Positions 51,177 to 61,323 of a DNA stretch of 64,000 nt are shown piece by piece. The DNA is from Defluviicoccus sp. (lineage in GTDB: Bacteria > Pseudomonadota > Alphaproteobacteria > MPNO01): positions 20,755 to 84,754 of the forward strand of contig JAJEHI010000131.1 of the NCBI GenBank assembly GCA_022823775.1, read 5' to 3'. A model generated the notes under the pieces. The model saw only the letters and a program-made list of their open reading frames with translations. It ran no database searches and was not told the origin of the DNA. Within the stretch, counting starts at the first letter, position 1. The number at the start of each line of letters is the position of its first letter. Both the position numbers and the translations under genes were made by a program.

Positions 51177-52568
51177 GTGAGCGATCCCGCATCGACCGAG
51201 ACGTACGATCCGAAGACCGTCACGCTGCTCTCGTTCAGCGACGCCGTCCCCTCCTTCGCCGACGGGAGCGACACGCCGCGCGCTTATCTGGAGCGCTGTA
51301 TCGAGATCGTCGAGGCGCGCGAACCCGCGGTGAAGGCGTTCGTTACCCTCAACCTCGACGGTGCCCGCAAGGCCGCGGATGCCTCGACCGAACGCTATCG
51401 GACCGGGCGACCGCTCTCCGCGCTCGACGGGATGCCGGTCGGAATCAAGGATGTCCACGAGACCGAGGACATGCCCATGCAGGTCGGCAGTCCCATCTTC
51501 GAGGGTTGGTCGTCAGGCTGGGACGGCGCCTGCGTTTATGCGCTGCGCAAGGCGGGCGCCTTGATCGTCGGCAAGACCGTCACCACCGAGTTCGCCTTCG
51601 CGACGCCCGGTCCGACGCGCAACCCCTGGGACACGACCCGTACCCCCGGCGGTTCGTCCAGCGGCAGCGGCGCGGCCGTCGGCGCCCGGATGATCCCGGC
51701 GGCTACCGGCTCGCAGGTGCGCGGTTCCATTCTCCGGCCCGCGGCTTATTGCGGCGCCTACACCCTGAAGGCCTCGTACGGGGCGATCAATTCCCTCGGC
51801 GGTTTCCCGTCGGCTCCCAGCCTGATCCATGTCGGTTTCATTACCGGGACGCTTGCGGATATGTGGATCACGTCGCATTGCGTCTCGCATATTGCCGGCG
51901 GCGATCCGGGCCATCCCAGCCTCGCCGGTCCGCCCACGCTGCCGCGACCGGAGAAACCGACGCGCCTGATCCGGCTCGACACGGCCGGCTGGGCGGCCAC
52001 CACGGAGGAAACGAAGGTGGCCTTCGACGAGTATCTCGGCGGGCTCGCGGAAGCGGGGATCGAAATCGCCTGCCGCAGCGACGATCCGGAGATAGAGGCT
52101 TACGAGCGGGACCTCGTGACGCTTCGCGATGTCATCGCCCTGATGCTGACCTACGAAGGGCGCTGGCCGCTCGCGATGTATGCCGACCGCGATTGGGAGC
52201 TGTTGAGTCCGCGCGTCCAGGAACGGGTGGTGGCGGGTCGGGAGCTGACGCCGGAGGATTACGCGCAAGCCCTCGAATGGTGCGTCGCCTTCCGCGCGCG
52301 GCATGAGGCCTTCGCCGACAGGGCCGACGGATTGATAACCCTCAACCAGGTCGATCCGGCGTCGGCCGGCATGCCGGTGGGCGACATGGTCTACGGAGAA
52401 CCGTCTTCGGTCGCCGGCTGCCCGGCACTGAACCTGCCGCTGCTCTCCGTCGGTGGCATGCCGCTCGGAGTCCAGTTGATGGGCTATTTCCGCGAGGATC
52501 GGCGCATCGTCGCGAACGCTCACTGGCTCGTCCACGCGGCACGCGGGATCGCTACTCCCGCGGGCTAA
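51177..52568 (+). CDS. amidase-signature family protein
   Basis: A 463-residue amidase. The Lys of the Ser-cisSer-Lys triad is in GMPVGIKDVHETEDM. The signature region TPGGSSSGSGAAVGARMIP and the nucleophilic Ser segment QVRGSILRPAAYCG follow. The usual GTDTGGS is changed to GSQVRGS here. The start is GTG 51177 with GGGAGG upstream. It follows a TAXI-TRAP system by 66 bases, which suggests the imported solute is an amide or is processed as one. It ends four bases inside the convergent VWA gene. Confidence 0.9.
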   Translation: MSDPASTETYDPKTVTLLSFSDAVPSFADGSDTPRAYLERCIEIVEAREPAVKAFVTLNLDGARKAADASTERYRTGRPLSALDGMPVGIKDVHETEDMPMQVGSPIFEGWSSGWDGACVYALRKAGALIVGKTVTTEFAFATPGPTRNPWDTTRTPGGSSSGSGAAVGARMIPAATGSQVRGSILRPAAYCGAYTLKASYGAINSLGGFPSAPSLIHVGFITGTLADMWITSHCVSHIAGGDPGHPSLAGPPTLPRPEKPTRLIRLDTAGWAATTEETKVAFDEYLGGLAEAGIEIACRSDDPEIEAYERDLVTLRDVIALMLTYEGRWPLAMYADRDWELLSPRVQERVVAGRELTPEDYAQALEWCVAFRARHEAFADRADGLITLNQVDPASAGMPVGDMVYGEPSSVAGCPALNLPLLSVGGMPLGVQLMGYFREDRRIVANAHWLVHAARGIATPAG

Positions 52569-53764
52569 TGCTTCGCCAGAGCCGGTCCGCCCTTGCGCAG
52601 GACGGACATCGCCTCGTCGAGCCCTTCGAGGGTGAGCGGGTACATCCGCCCGGACATGAGCTGGTAGGTCATCCGCAGCGACGGCGTCGACATCCAGCGG
52701 TCCTGCGGCACGGGATTGATCCAGACCGCATCGGGATAGAAGGACAGCATCCGGCGCAGCCAGACCTCGCCCGGCTCCTCGTTCCAGTGCTCGATCGAAC
52801 CGCCGATTTCGGTGATCTCGTAGGGGCTCATGGTGGCATCGCCCACGAAGATCGTCTTGTAGTCCGGCGCGTAGGTATTGAGAACGTCCCAGGTCGCGGT
52901 CCACTCGTTGTAGCCTCGCCGGTCCTGACGCCACACGCGCTCATACGGGAAGTTGTGGAAATAAAAATACTCCAGGTGCTTGAGCTCGCTCCGCGCCGCC
53001 GAGAACAGCTCCTGGGAGACCCGGATATGGCTGTCCATCGAGCCGCCGATATCGAGGAACAGGAGCACCTTCACCCGGTTCTTGCGTTCTGGCACCATCT
53101 TGATGTCGAGATAGCCGGCGTTTTCCGCCGTCGCGCGGATCGTACCGTCGAGGTCGAATTCGTCCTCGGCCCCGTCGCGGACGAATTTGCGCAGCCGGCG
53201 CAGCGCCAGCTTGATGTTGCGGGTGCCGATTTCGACATCGTCGGCGAGGCCGCGGAACTCGCGCTTTTCCCAGACCTTGGCCGCGCTCTTGCCGCCCCCT
53301 TCCCCGCCGATCCGCACTCCCGAAGGGTTCGTCCCGCTATTGCCGAACGGCGACGTACCGCCGGTGCCGATCCAGCGATCGCCGCCCTGGTGCCGCCCGC
53401 GCTGCTCCTGCAGCCGCTTGGCGAGCTCTTCCATGAGGTCTTCGAAGCTCATCTTCTCGAGCTTGGCGAGCTCTTCGGGATCGAACGTCCGCTCGGCGAG
53501 CGCGCGCAGCCAGTCTTCCGGGATGACCCTGGAAAACAGGTCTTCGGTGTCGTGCATCGCGCCGGAGAAGAAGTTGTCGAACACCTTGTCGTAGGCGTCG
53601 TAGTACTTCTCGTCCTTGACCATCGCCGCGCGCGCGAGGTGATAAAAGCCGTCCACGTCGTTGTCGCTGGCGCCGCTCGACAGGGCCTCCAGCATCATCA
53701 GGTATTCCCGGATGGTGACGGGGACGCTTGCCTGGCGTAGCTGGAAGAAGAAGTCGACGAACAC
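52565..53764 (-). CDS. VWA domain-containing CoxE-like protein
   Basis: A 399-residue protein with a helical N-terminal half and a von Willebrand A domain. The metal-dependent adhesion site is altered but present (LLFLDIGGSMDSH, DxGxS) and is followed by TIFVGDATMSPYEI. It works with MoxR-type AAA ATPases to mature or activate metalloenzymes, as CoxE does with CoxD. The MoxR gene lies 12 bases upstream on the same strand. A client such as the molybdenum hydroxylase at 15.8-19.5 kb is conceivable, but it is not adjacent. Confidence 0.9.
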   Translation of the reverse strand: MFVDFFFQLRQASVPVTIREYLMMLEALSSGASDNDVDGFYHLARAAMVKDEKYYDAYDKVFDNFFSGAMHDTEDLFSRVIPEDWLRALAERTFDPEELAKLEKMSFEDLMEELAKRLQEQRGRHQGGDRWIGTGGTSPFGNSGTNPSGVRIGGEGGGKSAAKVWEKREFRGLADDVEIGTRNIKLALRRLRKFVRDGAEDEFDLDGTIRATAENAGYLDIKMVPERKNRVKVLLFLDIGGSMDSHIRVSQELFSAARSELKHLEYFYFHNFPYERVWRQDRRGYNEWTATWDVLNTYAPDYKTIFVGDATMSPYEITEIGGSIEHWNEEPGEVWLRRMLSFYPDAVWINPVPQDRWMSTPSLRMTYQLMSGRMYPLTLEGLDEAMSVLRKGGPALAKH

Positions 53765-53776
53765 GGCCGAGCCGCG

Positions 53777-54616
<840 letters not shown>

Positions 54617-54742
54617 GGACGCCAGAATGCTGTTTTCGGATTTGACGAAAGGCCGGTCGAACGGCCGGCGCACGGTAGTTGATGGGCATGGGGCGATCAA
54701 GCCTCGCCCTGTTTGGACGGCCGCAGGCCGCGGGAGGTAAAT

Positions 54743-55204
54743 GTGCTCGCTCTCTCTGTCGCCCTGCATGCGCTCGCGGCGATCGTATGGGTCGGCGGGA
54801 TGGCGTTCGCCTATTGGTATCTCCGGCCCGCGGCCGGTGCGCTCGACGGGCCCGACCGGCTCGGCCTCTGGCAGCGCGTCTTCGTCCGGTTCTTCGTCTG
54901 GGTGTGGGTCTCGGTAATCGTGCTGCCGGTCACCGGCTACGTCATGGTCTGGGGACAGTGGGGCGGTCTCGGATCGATGCCGCTACACGCCCATCTGATG
55001 CAGGGTCTGGGCTGGGTGATGATCGTCATCTTTCTCTATCTCTGGTTCGGCCCCTACCGCCGCTTCAAGGACGCGCTCGCCGCCGGCGACCCGCCCACCG
55101 CCGCCGCGGCGCTCGACCGGATCAGGCTGATCGTCAAGACCAATCTCGGGATCGGGCTGATCAACGCCGCGATCGGCGCGTCCGGGCGCTACTGGACCTT
55201 CTGA
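54743..55204 (+). CDS. CopD-like integral membrane protein
   Basis: A 153-residue protein with about four membrane segments (ALHALAAIVWVGGMAFAYWY, VWVWVSVIVLPVTGYVMVW, GLGWVMIVIFLYLWFG and the C-terminal LGIGLINAAIGASGRYW). The His/Trp-rich first segment is CopD-like, a family tied to copper or heme. GTG 54743 has GGGAGGT five bases upstream. It is divergent from the MoxR gene and 13 bases before a cysteine hydrolase. The precise role is unknown. Confidence 0.8.
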   Translation: MLALSVALHALAAIVWVGGMAFAYWYLRPAAGALDGPDRLGLWQRVFVRFFVWVWVSVIVLPVTGYVMVWGQWGGLGSMPLHAHLMQGLGWVMIVIFLYLWFGPYRRFKDALAAGDPPTAAAALDRIRLIVKTNLGIGLINAAIGASGRYWTF

Positions 55205-55217
55205 CGGAGACCGCGGG

Positions 55218-55874
55218 ATGAAGGAACTGCTCGATACGCTCGCCGAACGGGTGGACCCGGCCCATACGGCGGTGCTGGTCGTCGACGTGCAGAACGATTT
55301 CTGCGCGCCCGGCGGCTATATCGACTCTGTCCTGGGCCGGGACGTAAGCGGCTCCCTGCCGGTCGCGGAGGCCATCGCGGAACTCCTGGATGCCGCGCGG
55401 GGCGTCGGCGTGCCGGCGATCTGGGTCAAGGCGGTCTACGATTTCCGATATCTTTCCGCGCCGATGCTGACCAAGATTCGGGAGATGGGGCTCGAGCATG
55501 CGGTCTGCTGCGCGGAGGGGAGCTGGGGAGCGGACTGGTTCACCATCCGCCCTGGGGAGGGCGAGCCGGAGATCGTAAAGCACCGCTACAGCGCATTCGT
55601 CGGGACACCGCTCGAAGCGATGCTGAAACGGCGGGGCATCCGCACCCTTGTGATCACCGGGGTCGCGACGAATATCTGCATCGATTCGACGCTGCGGGAC
55701 GCTTTCCTGCGCGACTACTACGTGGTCGTTCCCTCCGAATGCGTGGGCTCGGCAAACCGGGCGCTGCACGAGGCTACCCTTCAGAATGTGGATTTTCTCT
55801 TCGGCGATCTGACCGAGGGAAAGGAAATCGCGGAAATCTGGGCCGGGACTCCGGCTCAGGCGGCGGCGGGCTGA
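55218..55874 (+). CDS. isochorismatase-like cysteine hydrolase
   Basis: A 218-residue cysteine hydrolase with the catalytic triad Asp23 (VVDVQNDF), Lys121 (VKHRYSAF) and Cys154 (VATNICIDST). It resembles RutB-type ureidoacrylate and other amidohydrolases, splitting an amide to acid and ammonia. The C-terminus overlaps the convergent MFS gene by 19 bases. Two amidase-signature enzymes also lie within this region, so amide turnover is a recurring theme. Confidence 0.92.
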   Translation: MKELLDTLAERVDPAHTAVLVVDVQNDFCAPGGYIDSVLGRDVSGSLPVAEAIAELLDAARGVGVPAIWVKAVYDFRYLSAPMLTKIREMGLEHAVCCAEGSWGADWFTIRPGEGEPEIVKHRYSAFVGTPLEAMLKRRGIRTLVITGVATNICIDSTLRDAFLRDYYVVVPSECVGSANRALHEATLQNVDFLFGDLTEGKEIAEIWAGTPAQAAAG

Positions 55875-57097
55875 GCGCGAAGCGTGCGCCACAGGATCAG
55901 CGCCATGATCCCCATGTTGAGGAAGTTGAAGGCGATCCCGTTGAGCAGCGCGACCTGGTAGGACGCGGTCAGGTCGTAAATCCACCCGTTCAGCCAGCCT
56001 CCGAACGCCATGCCGCCTATGGTGGCGAAAATCACCACCCCGATCCGCCGCCCCGCCTCCCTCGCCGGCAGGTACTCCCGGATGATGATCGCATAGGACG
56101 GCACGATCCCGCCCTGGAACAGACCGAAGACGAACGAAATCGCATAAAGCGACGCAAGCCCGTCGAACGGCAGGTAAAGGGCGAGGGCGACGCATTGCAG
56201 CACCGAGCCCAGGAGCAGCGTGCGTACGCCGCCGATATAGTCGGCAAGGACCCCGGAGCCGAGTCGGCTGATCACGCCCGCCGCGAGCATGAGCGAAAGC
56301 ATCTCCGCCCCGCGCGCGATGCCGTAACCCAGATCGACGCAGTAGGCGACGATATGGACCTGCGGCATCGACATCGCGACGCAACAGCCGAAGCCGGCGA
56401 TCGCGAGCAGGGTCTGCATCGTCCGCGGCGTGAAGGCGGCCATGCGGAGCTGTTCTGTGCCGGCGATGCCGGTGATCCGGTCGATGTGATCCTGTTTCGG
56501 CCCCTCGCGCCGCAGCAGCAGCGAAAGCGGCAGGATCGTCGCCACGCTGAAGAGACCGATCGCGAGGTAGATCGGCCGCCAGCCGTCGGTCGTTACCGAA
56601 TCCTGCAGGACCAGCGGCAGCAGCATGCCGGCGAAATAGTTGCCGCAGGCGACGGTCGCGACGGCCATGCCGCGGCGGCGGACGAACCAATGCGAGATAT
56701 TGGCCATCAGCGGGCCGAACATGGAACCCGTGCCGATCCCGATCAGGACGCCGTGGACGATGGAGAGCTGCCACATCGCCTCGACCGCGGACGAGGCGGC
56801 GAAACCCACTCCCAGAAAGACGCCCGCGGCCAGCCCTGGAAGCATCATTCCGATCCTGTCGATCAGGCGTCCGACGACGATGTTGCCCAGCGCGAAGAAG
56901 ACCATGGAGATCGTGTAGGGAACCGAAGCCGTCGCCCGGTCGACGTCGAACTCGGCCTGGACCGCCGGCATCACGATCACATAGGACCAGAGCCCGATGC
57001 TTCCGATCGTCGCCATGACCAGGGTCACGGCGAGGCGGAACGCGGCATAGCGCGAATCTGCCGCCGTCCCATCCCTTTCGTGAGCGGATAAGGACAA
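55856..57097 (-). CDS. MFS transporter
   Basis: A 413-residue, 12-segment major facilitator. The cytoplasmic loop 2-3 motif is GRLIDRIGMM and the first segment is TLVMATIGSIGLWSYVIVMP. It resembles oxalate/formate-antiporter and monocarboxylate-like MFS proteins. The start is TTG 57097 with AAGG upstream. The 38-base gap to the next gene is AT-rich and contains the small palindrome GGTAACC. The substrate is probably an organic acid but is unknown. Confidence 0.9.
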   Translation of the reverse strand: MSLSAHERDGTAADSRYAAFRLAVTLVMATIGSIGLWSYVIVMPAVQAEFDVDRATASVPYTISMVFFALGNIVVGRLIDRIGMMLPGLAAGVFLGVGFAASSAVEAMWQLSIVHGVLIGIGTGSMFGPLMANISHWFVRRRGMAVATVACGNYFAGMLLPLVLQDSVTTDGWRPIYLAIGLFSVATILPLSLLLRREGPKQDHIDRITGIAGTEQLRMAAFTPRTMQTLLAIAGFGCCVAMSMPQVHIVAYCVDLGYGIARGAEMLSLMLAAGVISRLGSGVLADYIGGVRTLLLGSVLQCVALALYLPFDGLASLYAISFVFGLFQGGIVPSYAIIIREYLPAREAGRRIGVVIFATIGGMAFGGWLNGWIYDLTASYQVALLNGIAFNFLNMGIMALILWRTLRAQPAAA

Positions 57098-57135
57098 AAT
57101 AAAACCTTGGTTACCAGCTGTTTGTGACGGTTATC

Positions 57136-58368
57136 TTATATTGCACCCGAGGATTCCGGGCGCAACGTCGTGATCACCCGCACCTCCCGGTGCAGCGTCC
57201 GGTGGACAGGGCATTTGTCGGCTATTTCCAATAGCTTGGCGCGCTGTTCCCGATCCAGAGGACCAACCATCTCGATTTCGCGCTCGAAGGAGTCGATGTT
57301 GCCCTCCCCGGTCTCGCATTCGGCGCAATCCGACGCATGGATCTTCTTCTGGCGCACCGTTACCGTGGCGCGTTGGAGCGGCCATTTCTTGCGCTCGGCG
57401 TACATGCGGATCGTCATTGTCGTACACGTCCCGAGCGCCGAAGACAAAAGCTGGTATGGCGTGAGGCCCCGATCCTGACCGCCTACCGAAACCGGCTCGT
57501 CCGCGGTCAGGCGATGGTCGCCCGCGGCGATGTCCTGGCCGAACAGCCCGATCCCGTTCTCCGCGACCACCACGGCATCCGCCTCGGGAGCGGCGGCCGG
57601 TGAACGCGCGGGCGGAAGGAACCGGCTCGCCCACGCGGCCATCACCTCCGCCGCGTAGACCGCGTCCTCGCGTCGCGTCAGCAGGTGATCGGCACTGTCG
57701 AGCGAGACGAAGCTCTTCGGGTGTTTGGCGGCCTGGAATATCTCCGCCGCGTTGTCGATGCCGACCGTGCGGTCGAACGGTGAGTGCATCACGAGCAGCG
57801 CCTTGCGGAGCGCGGCCACCCGGTCCCGCAGGCGTTGTCCGGCGATGTCGTCGAGGAACCGCTTGCGGATACGGAACGGACGCCCGGCGATGGTCACGTC
57901 GGCCTCGCCGTCCCGTTCGATCGTTTCGATGTCGTCCGCGAACAGGTGGGAAACGTGGGCCGGATCGCTCGGCGCGCCGACGGTCACGACGCCGACCGCC
58001 TCGTCGACCGCCTCGGCGGCGGCCAGCACGGCGGCACCGCCAAGGCTGTGCCCGATCAGGATCGACGGCGCTTCGTGCTCGGCACGCAACCAGTCTGCCG
58101 CCGCGATCAGGTCGTCGACATTGGAGCTGAAATCGGTGTTGGCGAAGTCGCCGCCGCTCGCACCGAGGCCGGTGAAGTCGAAACGGAGCGTCGCGATGCC
58201 GTTCGACGCCAGCGCGGCCGCGATGCGGGAGGCGGCGAAAATGTCCTTCGAACAGGTGAAGCAATGGGCGAACAGGGCATAGGCGCGAATCTCGCCCGCC
58301 GGGCTCTCGAGCCGCGCGGCAAGTGTGTCCCCGCCCGCGCCCGTAAACGTTGCCTTCTCGGATTTCAT
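57136..58368 (-). CDS. bifunctional alpha/beta hydrolase-OsmC fusion
   Basis: A 410-residue protein. Residues about 1-260 form an alpha/beta hydrolase with the nucleophile elbow GHSLGGAA, the oxyanion region AHCFTCSKD, a late Asp in SPFDRTVGID and a His in SADHLL. Residues about 270-410 form an OsmC domain with peroxidatic cysteines in GTCTTMT and IADKCPVHRTL. The fusion is known in several bacteria. It may remove acyl or organic peroxides or detoxify esters. It is on the same strand as the MFS gene, 38 bases upstream. Confidence 0.93.
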   Translation of the reverse strand: MKSEKATFTGAGGDTLAARLESPAGEIRAYALFAHCFTCSKDIFAASRIAAALASNGIATLRFDFTGLGASGGDFANTDFSSNVDDLIAAADWLRAEHEAPSILIGHSLGGAAVLAAAEAVDEAVGVVTVGAPSDPAHVSHLFADDIETIERDGEADVTIAGRPFRIRKRFLDDIAGQRLRDRVAALRKALLVMHSPFDRTVGIDNAAEIFQAAKHPKSFVSLDSADHLLTRREDAVYAAEVMAAWASRFLPPARSPAAAPEADAVVVAENGIGLFGQDIAAGDHRLTADEPVSVGGQDRGLTPYQLLSSALGTCTTMTIRMYAERKKWPLQRATVTVRQKKIHASDCAECETGEGNIDSFEREIEMVGPLDREQRAKLLEIADKCPVHRTLHREVRVITTLRPESSGAI

Positions 58369-58491
58369 CGCCTGTACCCCGTCGATGGACGGCGGAACTT
58401 ACCACTCGCCGTCCTTCCCGCCACCCGTGCTTGGCCGCCGCATTCCGATGTGTTCAGATCCCGCGCCGCACAGCACGGGGAGGACGCCGCG

Positions 58492-59850
58492 ATGCTTGGA
58501 ACCCGACCGCTCTTGCAGCTTGCCGCCGACCTTGCCTCAGGTACGACGACGAGCCGCGAGCTCGTGGAGCAGGCCCTCGCGGTCATCGAGGCGCCGGGGG
58601 GAGAAGGTTCGCGGGCGTTCTTGTCCTGCAACGCCGACCGCGCGCGGGTCGAGGCGGACGCGAGCGACGCGATGAGAAAAGCGGGCGCGGTCCCCTCCCC
58701 GCTCGCCGGCCTGCCGGTTTCGATGAAGGACCTCTTCGACGTCGCCGGCGAGGTCACCACCGCCGCTTCGCCGACGCTCGCCGACGAGCCGCCCGCGACC
58801 AGGGACTCGACCGTCGTTGCCCGTCTGCGCGCGGCGGGCGCGATAGTTCTCGGCCGCACCAACCTGACGGAGTTCGCCTATTCGGGGATCGGCATCAACC
58901 CTCATTTCGGCACGCCCAGGAACCCGTGGGACCGTGCGCGCGGGCGGATACCGGGAGGGTCGTCCTCGGGCGCCGCGGTCTCGGTGACCGACGGCATGGC
59001 GGCGGCGGCCATCGGAAGCGACACCGGCGGATCGGTCCGTATCCCGGCGGCTCTCTGCGGCGTGACGGGATTCAAGACGACCGTCGGGCGCATTCCGCTC
59101 GACCGCGTGTTCCCGCTGTCGAACACGCTGGATTCGGCCGGGCCGCTGGCTCCAACGGTGACGTGTTGCGCGCTGCTCGACGCGGCGATGGCGGGCGGCG
59201 ACGTGTGGGCTTCGAATACCGCGCTCCCGATCCGGGGCGCGCGTTTCGGCGTCCCGACGACGATCGTGCAGGACGGAATGGACGACACCGTGGCCGCGGC
59301 CTTTCACGCGGCACTGGACCGGATTTCGGAAGCGGGTGCCTTGCTGGAAGACATCGCTTTCGAGCCGTTCGCCGACATCGCGGAAGTCAGCGCGGCCGGC
59401 GGGATCCTCGGCGCCGAAGCCTATGCGCTCCACCGCGACCGTCTGGCGGCCAAGGGCAACATGGTCGATCCCCGGGTGCGGACGCGGATCGAACGAGGCG
59501 CCAAAATCTCGGGCGCCGACCTGCTGGACGTTATCGAGGCCCGCGCCGGCATCCGGTCCCGGGCGGATGCCATCGGCGCCGATTACGAAGCGATCCTGAT
59601 GCCGACGGTCGCGATCGTCGCTCCCCCGATCGGCGACATCGTGGCGAGCGACGAGCTCTACGCCGAGATGAACCCGTTCATCCTGCGCAACACGACGTTC
59701 GGCAACTTCCTCGACCGCTGCGCCCTGTCGATCCCGATCCACGAGCCCGGCGAGGCTCCGGTGGGCCTGATGGTCATGGACCGCACCGGGGCGGATGCGC
59801 ACCTGATCCGCGTCGGGATCGCCGTCGAAAGTGTGGTGCGGCGGTTCTGA
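58492..59850 (+). CDS. amidase-signature family protein
   Basis: A 452-residue amidase. The Lys is in GLPVSMKDLFDVAGEV, the glycine/serine signature is PGGSSSGAAVSVTDGM and the nucleophile segment is GSDTGGSVRIPAALCG. All three triad residues are intact, unlike the first amidase in this window. GGGGAGG lies about ten bases before ATG 58492. It converges with the GS-like gene, leaving a six-base gap. Confidence 0.93.
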   Translation: MLGTRPLLQLAADLASGTTTSRELVEQALAVIEAPGGEGSRAFLSCNADRARVEADASDAMRKAGAVPSPLAGLPVSMKDLFDVAGEVTTAASPTLADEPPATRDSTVVARLRAAGAIVLGRTNLTEFAYSGIGINPHFGTPRNPWDRARGRIPGGSSSGAAVSVTDGMAAAAIGSDTGGSVRIPAALCGVTGFKTTVGRIPLDRVFPLSNTLDSAGPLAPTVTCCALLDAAMAGGDVWASNTALPIRGARFGVPTTIVQDGMDDTVAAAFHAALDRISEAGALLEDIAFEPFADIAEVSAAGGILGAEAYALHRDRLAAKGNMVDPRVRTRIERGAKISGADLLDVIEARAGIRSRADAIGADYEAILMPTVAIVAPPIGDIVASDELYAEMNPFILRNTTFGNFLDRCALSIPIHEPGEAPVGLMVMDRTGADAHLIRVGIAVESVVRRF

Positions 59851-59856
59851 ACCGCT

Positions 59857-61323
59857 TCAAAAGATGCGGAAATACTCGCGCTGCTCCCAGTCCGTCACGT
59901 CCGACAGGTAGCGCGCGATCTCCGCTTCCTTGATCATGCAGATATAGTCGACGAAGGGCTTGCCGAGCGCATCGGCGAAAACCTCGTCGACGCGCAGCGC
60001 CGCGACCGCCTCGATCAGGCTGGTCGGCAGGGCCGGCGCGTCGGCGTCGTAGGGCGTTTCGGTCGCCTCGCCCGGATCGGTCCGCCGGTCGATGCCGTCG
60101 AGACCGGCGACGATCTGCGAGACGAGGTAGAGATAGGGGTTGGCGGCGGGCTCGCCGGCGCGGTTCTCGATCCGCGTACCGGGCTCGCCCGCGCCGCCGA
60201 TGATGCGCAGCATCGCTCCCCGATTGTCGCGTGCCCAGGCGGCCCGGTCGGGCGCGAGCGAGAACGCCTTGAATCGCTTGTAGCCGTTGATCGTGGGCGT
60301 GGTGAAGACCGACGCCGCGCCGGCGTGGTCGAGGATGCCGCCGGCGAAGCTGCGCCCGAGCGCCGACAGGAGCGCGCCCTCGCCGTCTTCTTCCTCCGGC
60401 ATGAAGAGCGGGCGGCCGGTCTCGCGGTCGCGGAGCGACTGGTGGAGATGCCAGCCGCTCGCGAACACGTTCTCGATCCGCGGCCGGCACATGAAGGTCG
60501 CGTGATAGCCGTTCCGCGCGCAGATCTGTTTCACCGCGTTGCGGAACAGGATCATGGTGTCCGCCGATTCCAGCCCGATACCCGGCTGGAAGGTGACTTC
60601 GACCTGGCTCGGCCCGAATTCCACCTCCAGCGAGCGCAGCGGCAGGCCCAGCGCCGTCAAATCGCGCCGCAGCACCGCGAAGATCGGATCCAGCTCGTCG
60701 AGCCTGATTTCGGTCAAATACTGGTAGCCGTGGGTGAGCAGCGACACATCGGGCGGCGCGGCGGGCTGGCCGGCGCCTTCGGCCTCCATGCGGGGGTCTT
60801 CCAGGCGGAAAATGTGGAACTCGACCTCGACGCCGGTGACGTAGTCGTAGCCCCGCTCGGCAAGCCGGGCCAGCCAGGTCCGGCACAGATCTCGGGTCGA
60901 GTAGGGGATCGCGCGGCCGTCCGGCCAGCGGATATCGCACAGCACCCACCCCGTCCCCGGCGCCCAGGGAAGAACGCGGAAGGTAGTCGGATCGGCAACC
61001 ATGAGAAAATCCGCCGCGCCGGTGAGATCCGGCATGCCGATCCCCGCGCCCGGCCGGAAGACCGGCGGCACCGTCTTGTGCGCGGTGTCCTTCACGAGCA
61101 GCGTCGAGGTCATCGAAACGCCGCCGGCGAGCGCGCCCGCGACCTCGCCAGCCATTACCGCCTTCCCGCGCAGGATTCCGTGCTGGTCGGGGAAGGAAAA
61201 GCGGACGGCCTCCAGCCCGTCGGCCTCGATCCGCCGCAGCATTTCCGCCGCGGCTTCTCGATCCGAGTCGTCCCAGAGACCGTGGCGTTCGACGAAGTCC
61301 GCCCGGCCGCTCGATCCCGTCAC
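59857..61323 (-). CDS. glutamine synthetase-like gamma-glutamyl-amine ligase
   Basis: A 488-residue GS-fold protein with a full active site: VEVEFHIF and PSQVEVTFQPG (metal Glu), GWHLHQSL, and RIENRAGEPAANPYLYL. It lacks the NLYDLP adenylylation loop and shows the divergent PYDADAPALPTSLIEAVAAL instead. It therefore resembles gamma-glutamylpolyamine or gamma-glutamylanilide synthetases (PuuA, TdnQ/AtdA1) rather than GlnA. GTG 61323 overlaps the TGA of the Rieske oxygenase (GTGA), so the two are translationally coupled. A role in gamma-glutamylating an amine is inferred. Confidence 0.88.
   Translation of the reverse strand: MTGSSGRADFVERHGLWDDSDREAAAEMLRRIEADGLEAVRFSFPDQHGILRGKAVMAGEVAGALAGGVSMTSTLLVKDTAHKTVPPVFRPGAGIGMPDLTGAADFLMVADPTTFRVLPWAPGTGWVLCDIRWPDGRAIPYSTRDLCRTWLARLAERGYDYVTGVEVEFHIFRLEDPRMEAEGAGQPAAPPDVSLLTHGYQYLTEIRLDELDPIFAVLRRDLTALGLPLRSLEVEFGPSQVEVTFQPGIGLESADTMILFRNAVKQICARNGYHATFMCRPRIENVFASGWHLHQSLRDRETGRPLFMPEEEDGEGALLSALGRSFAGGILDHAGAASVFTTPTINGYKRFKAFSLAPDRAAWARDNRGAMLRIIGGAGEPGTRIENRAGEPAANPYLYLVSQIVAGLDGIDRRTDPGEATETPYDADAPALPTSLIEAVAALRVDEVFADALGKPFVDYICMIKEAEIARYLSDVTDWEQREYFRIF

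Noticed and set aside
59857..61323. A second housekeeping glutamine synthetase
   Set aside because: It lacks the adenylylation loop, has a divergent C-terminal half and is coupled to a Rieske gene. A gamma-glutamyl-amine ligase is more likely.
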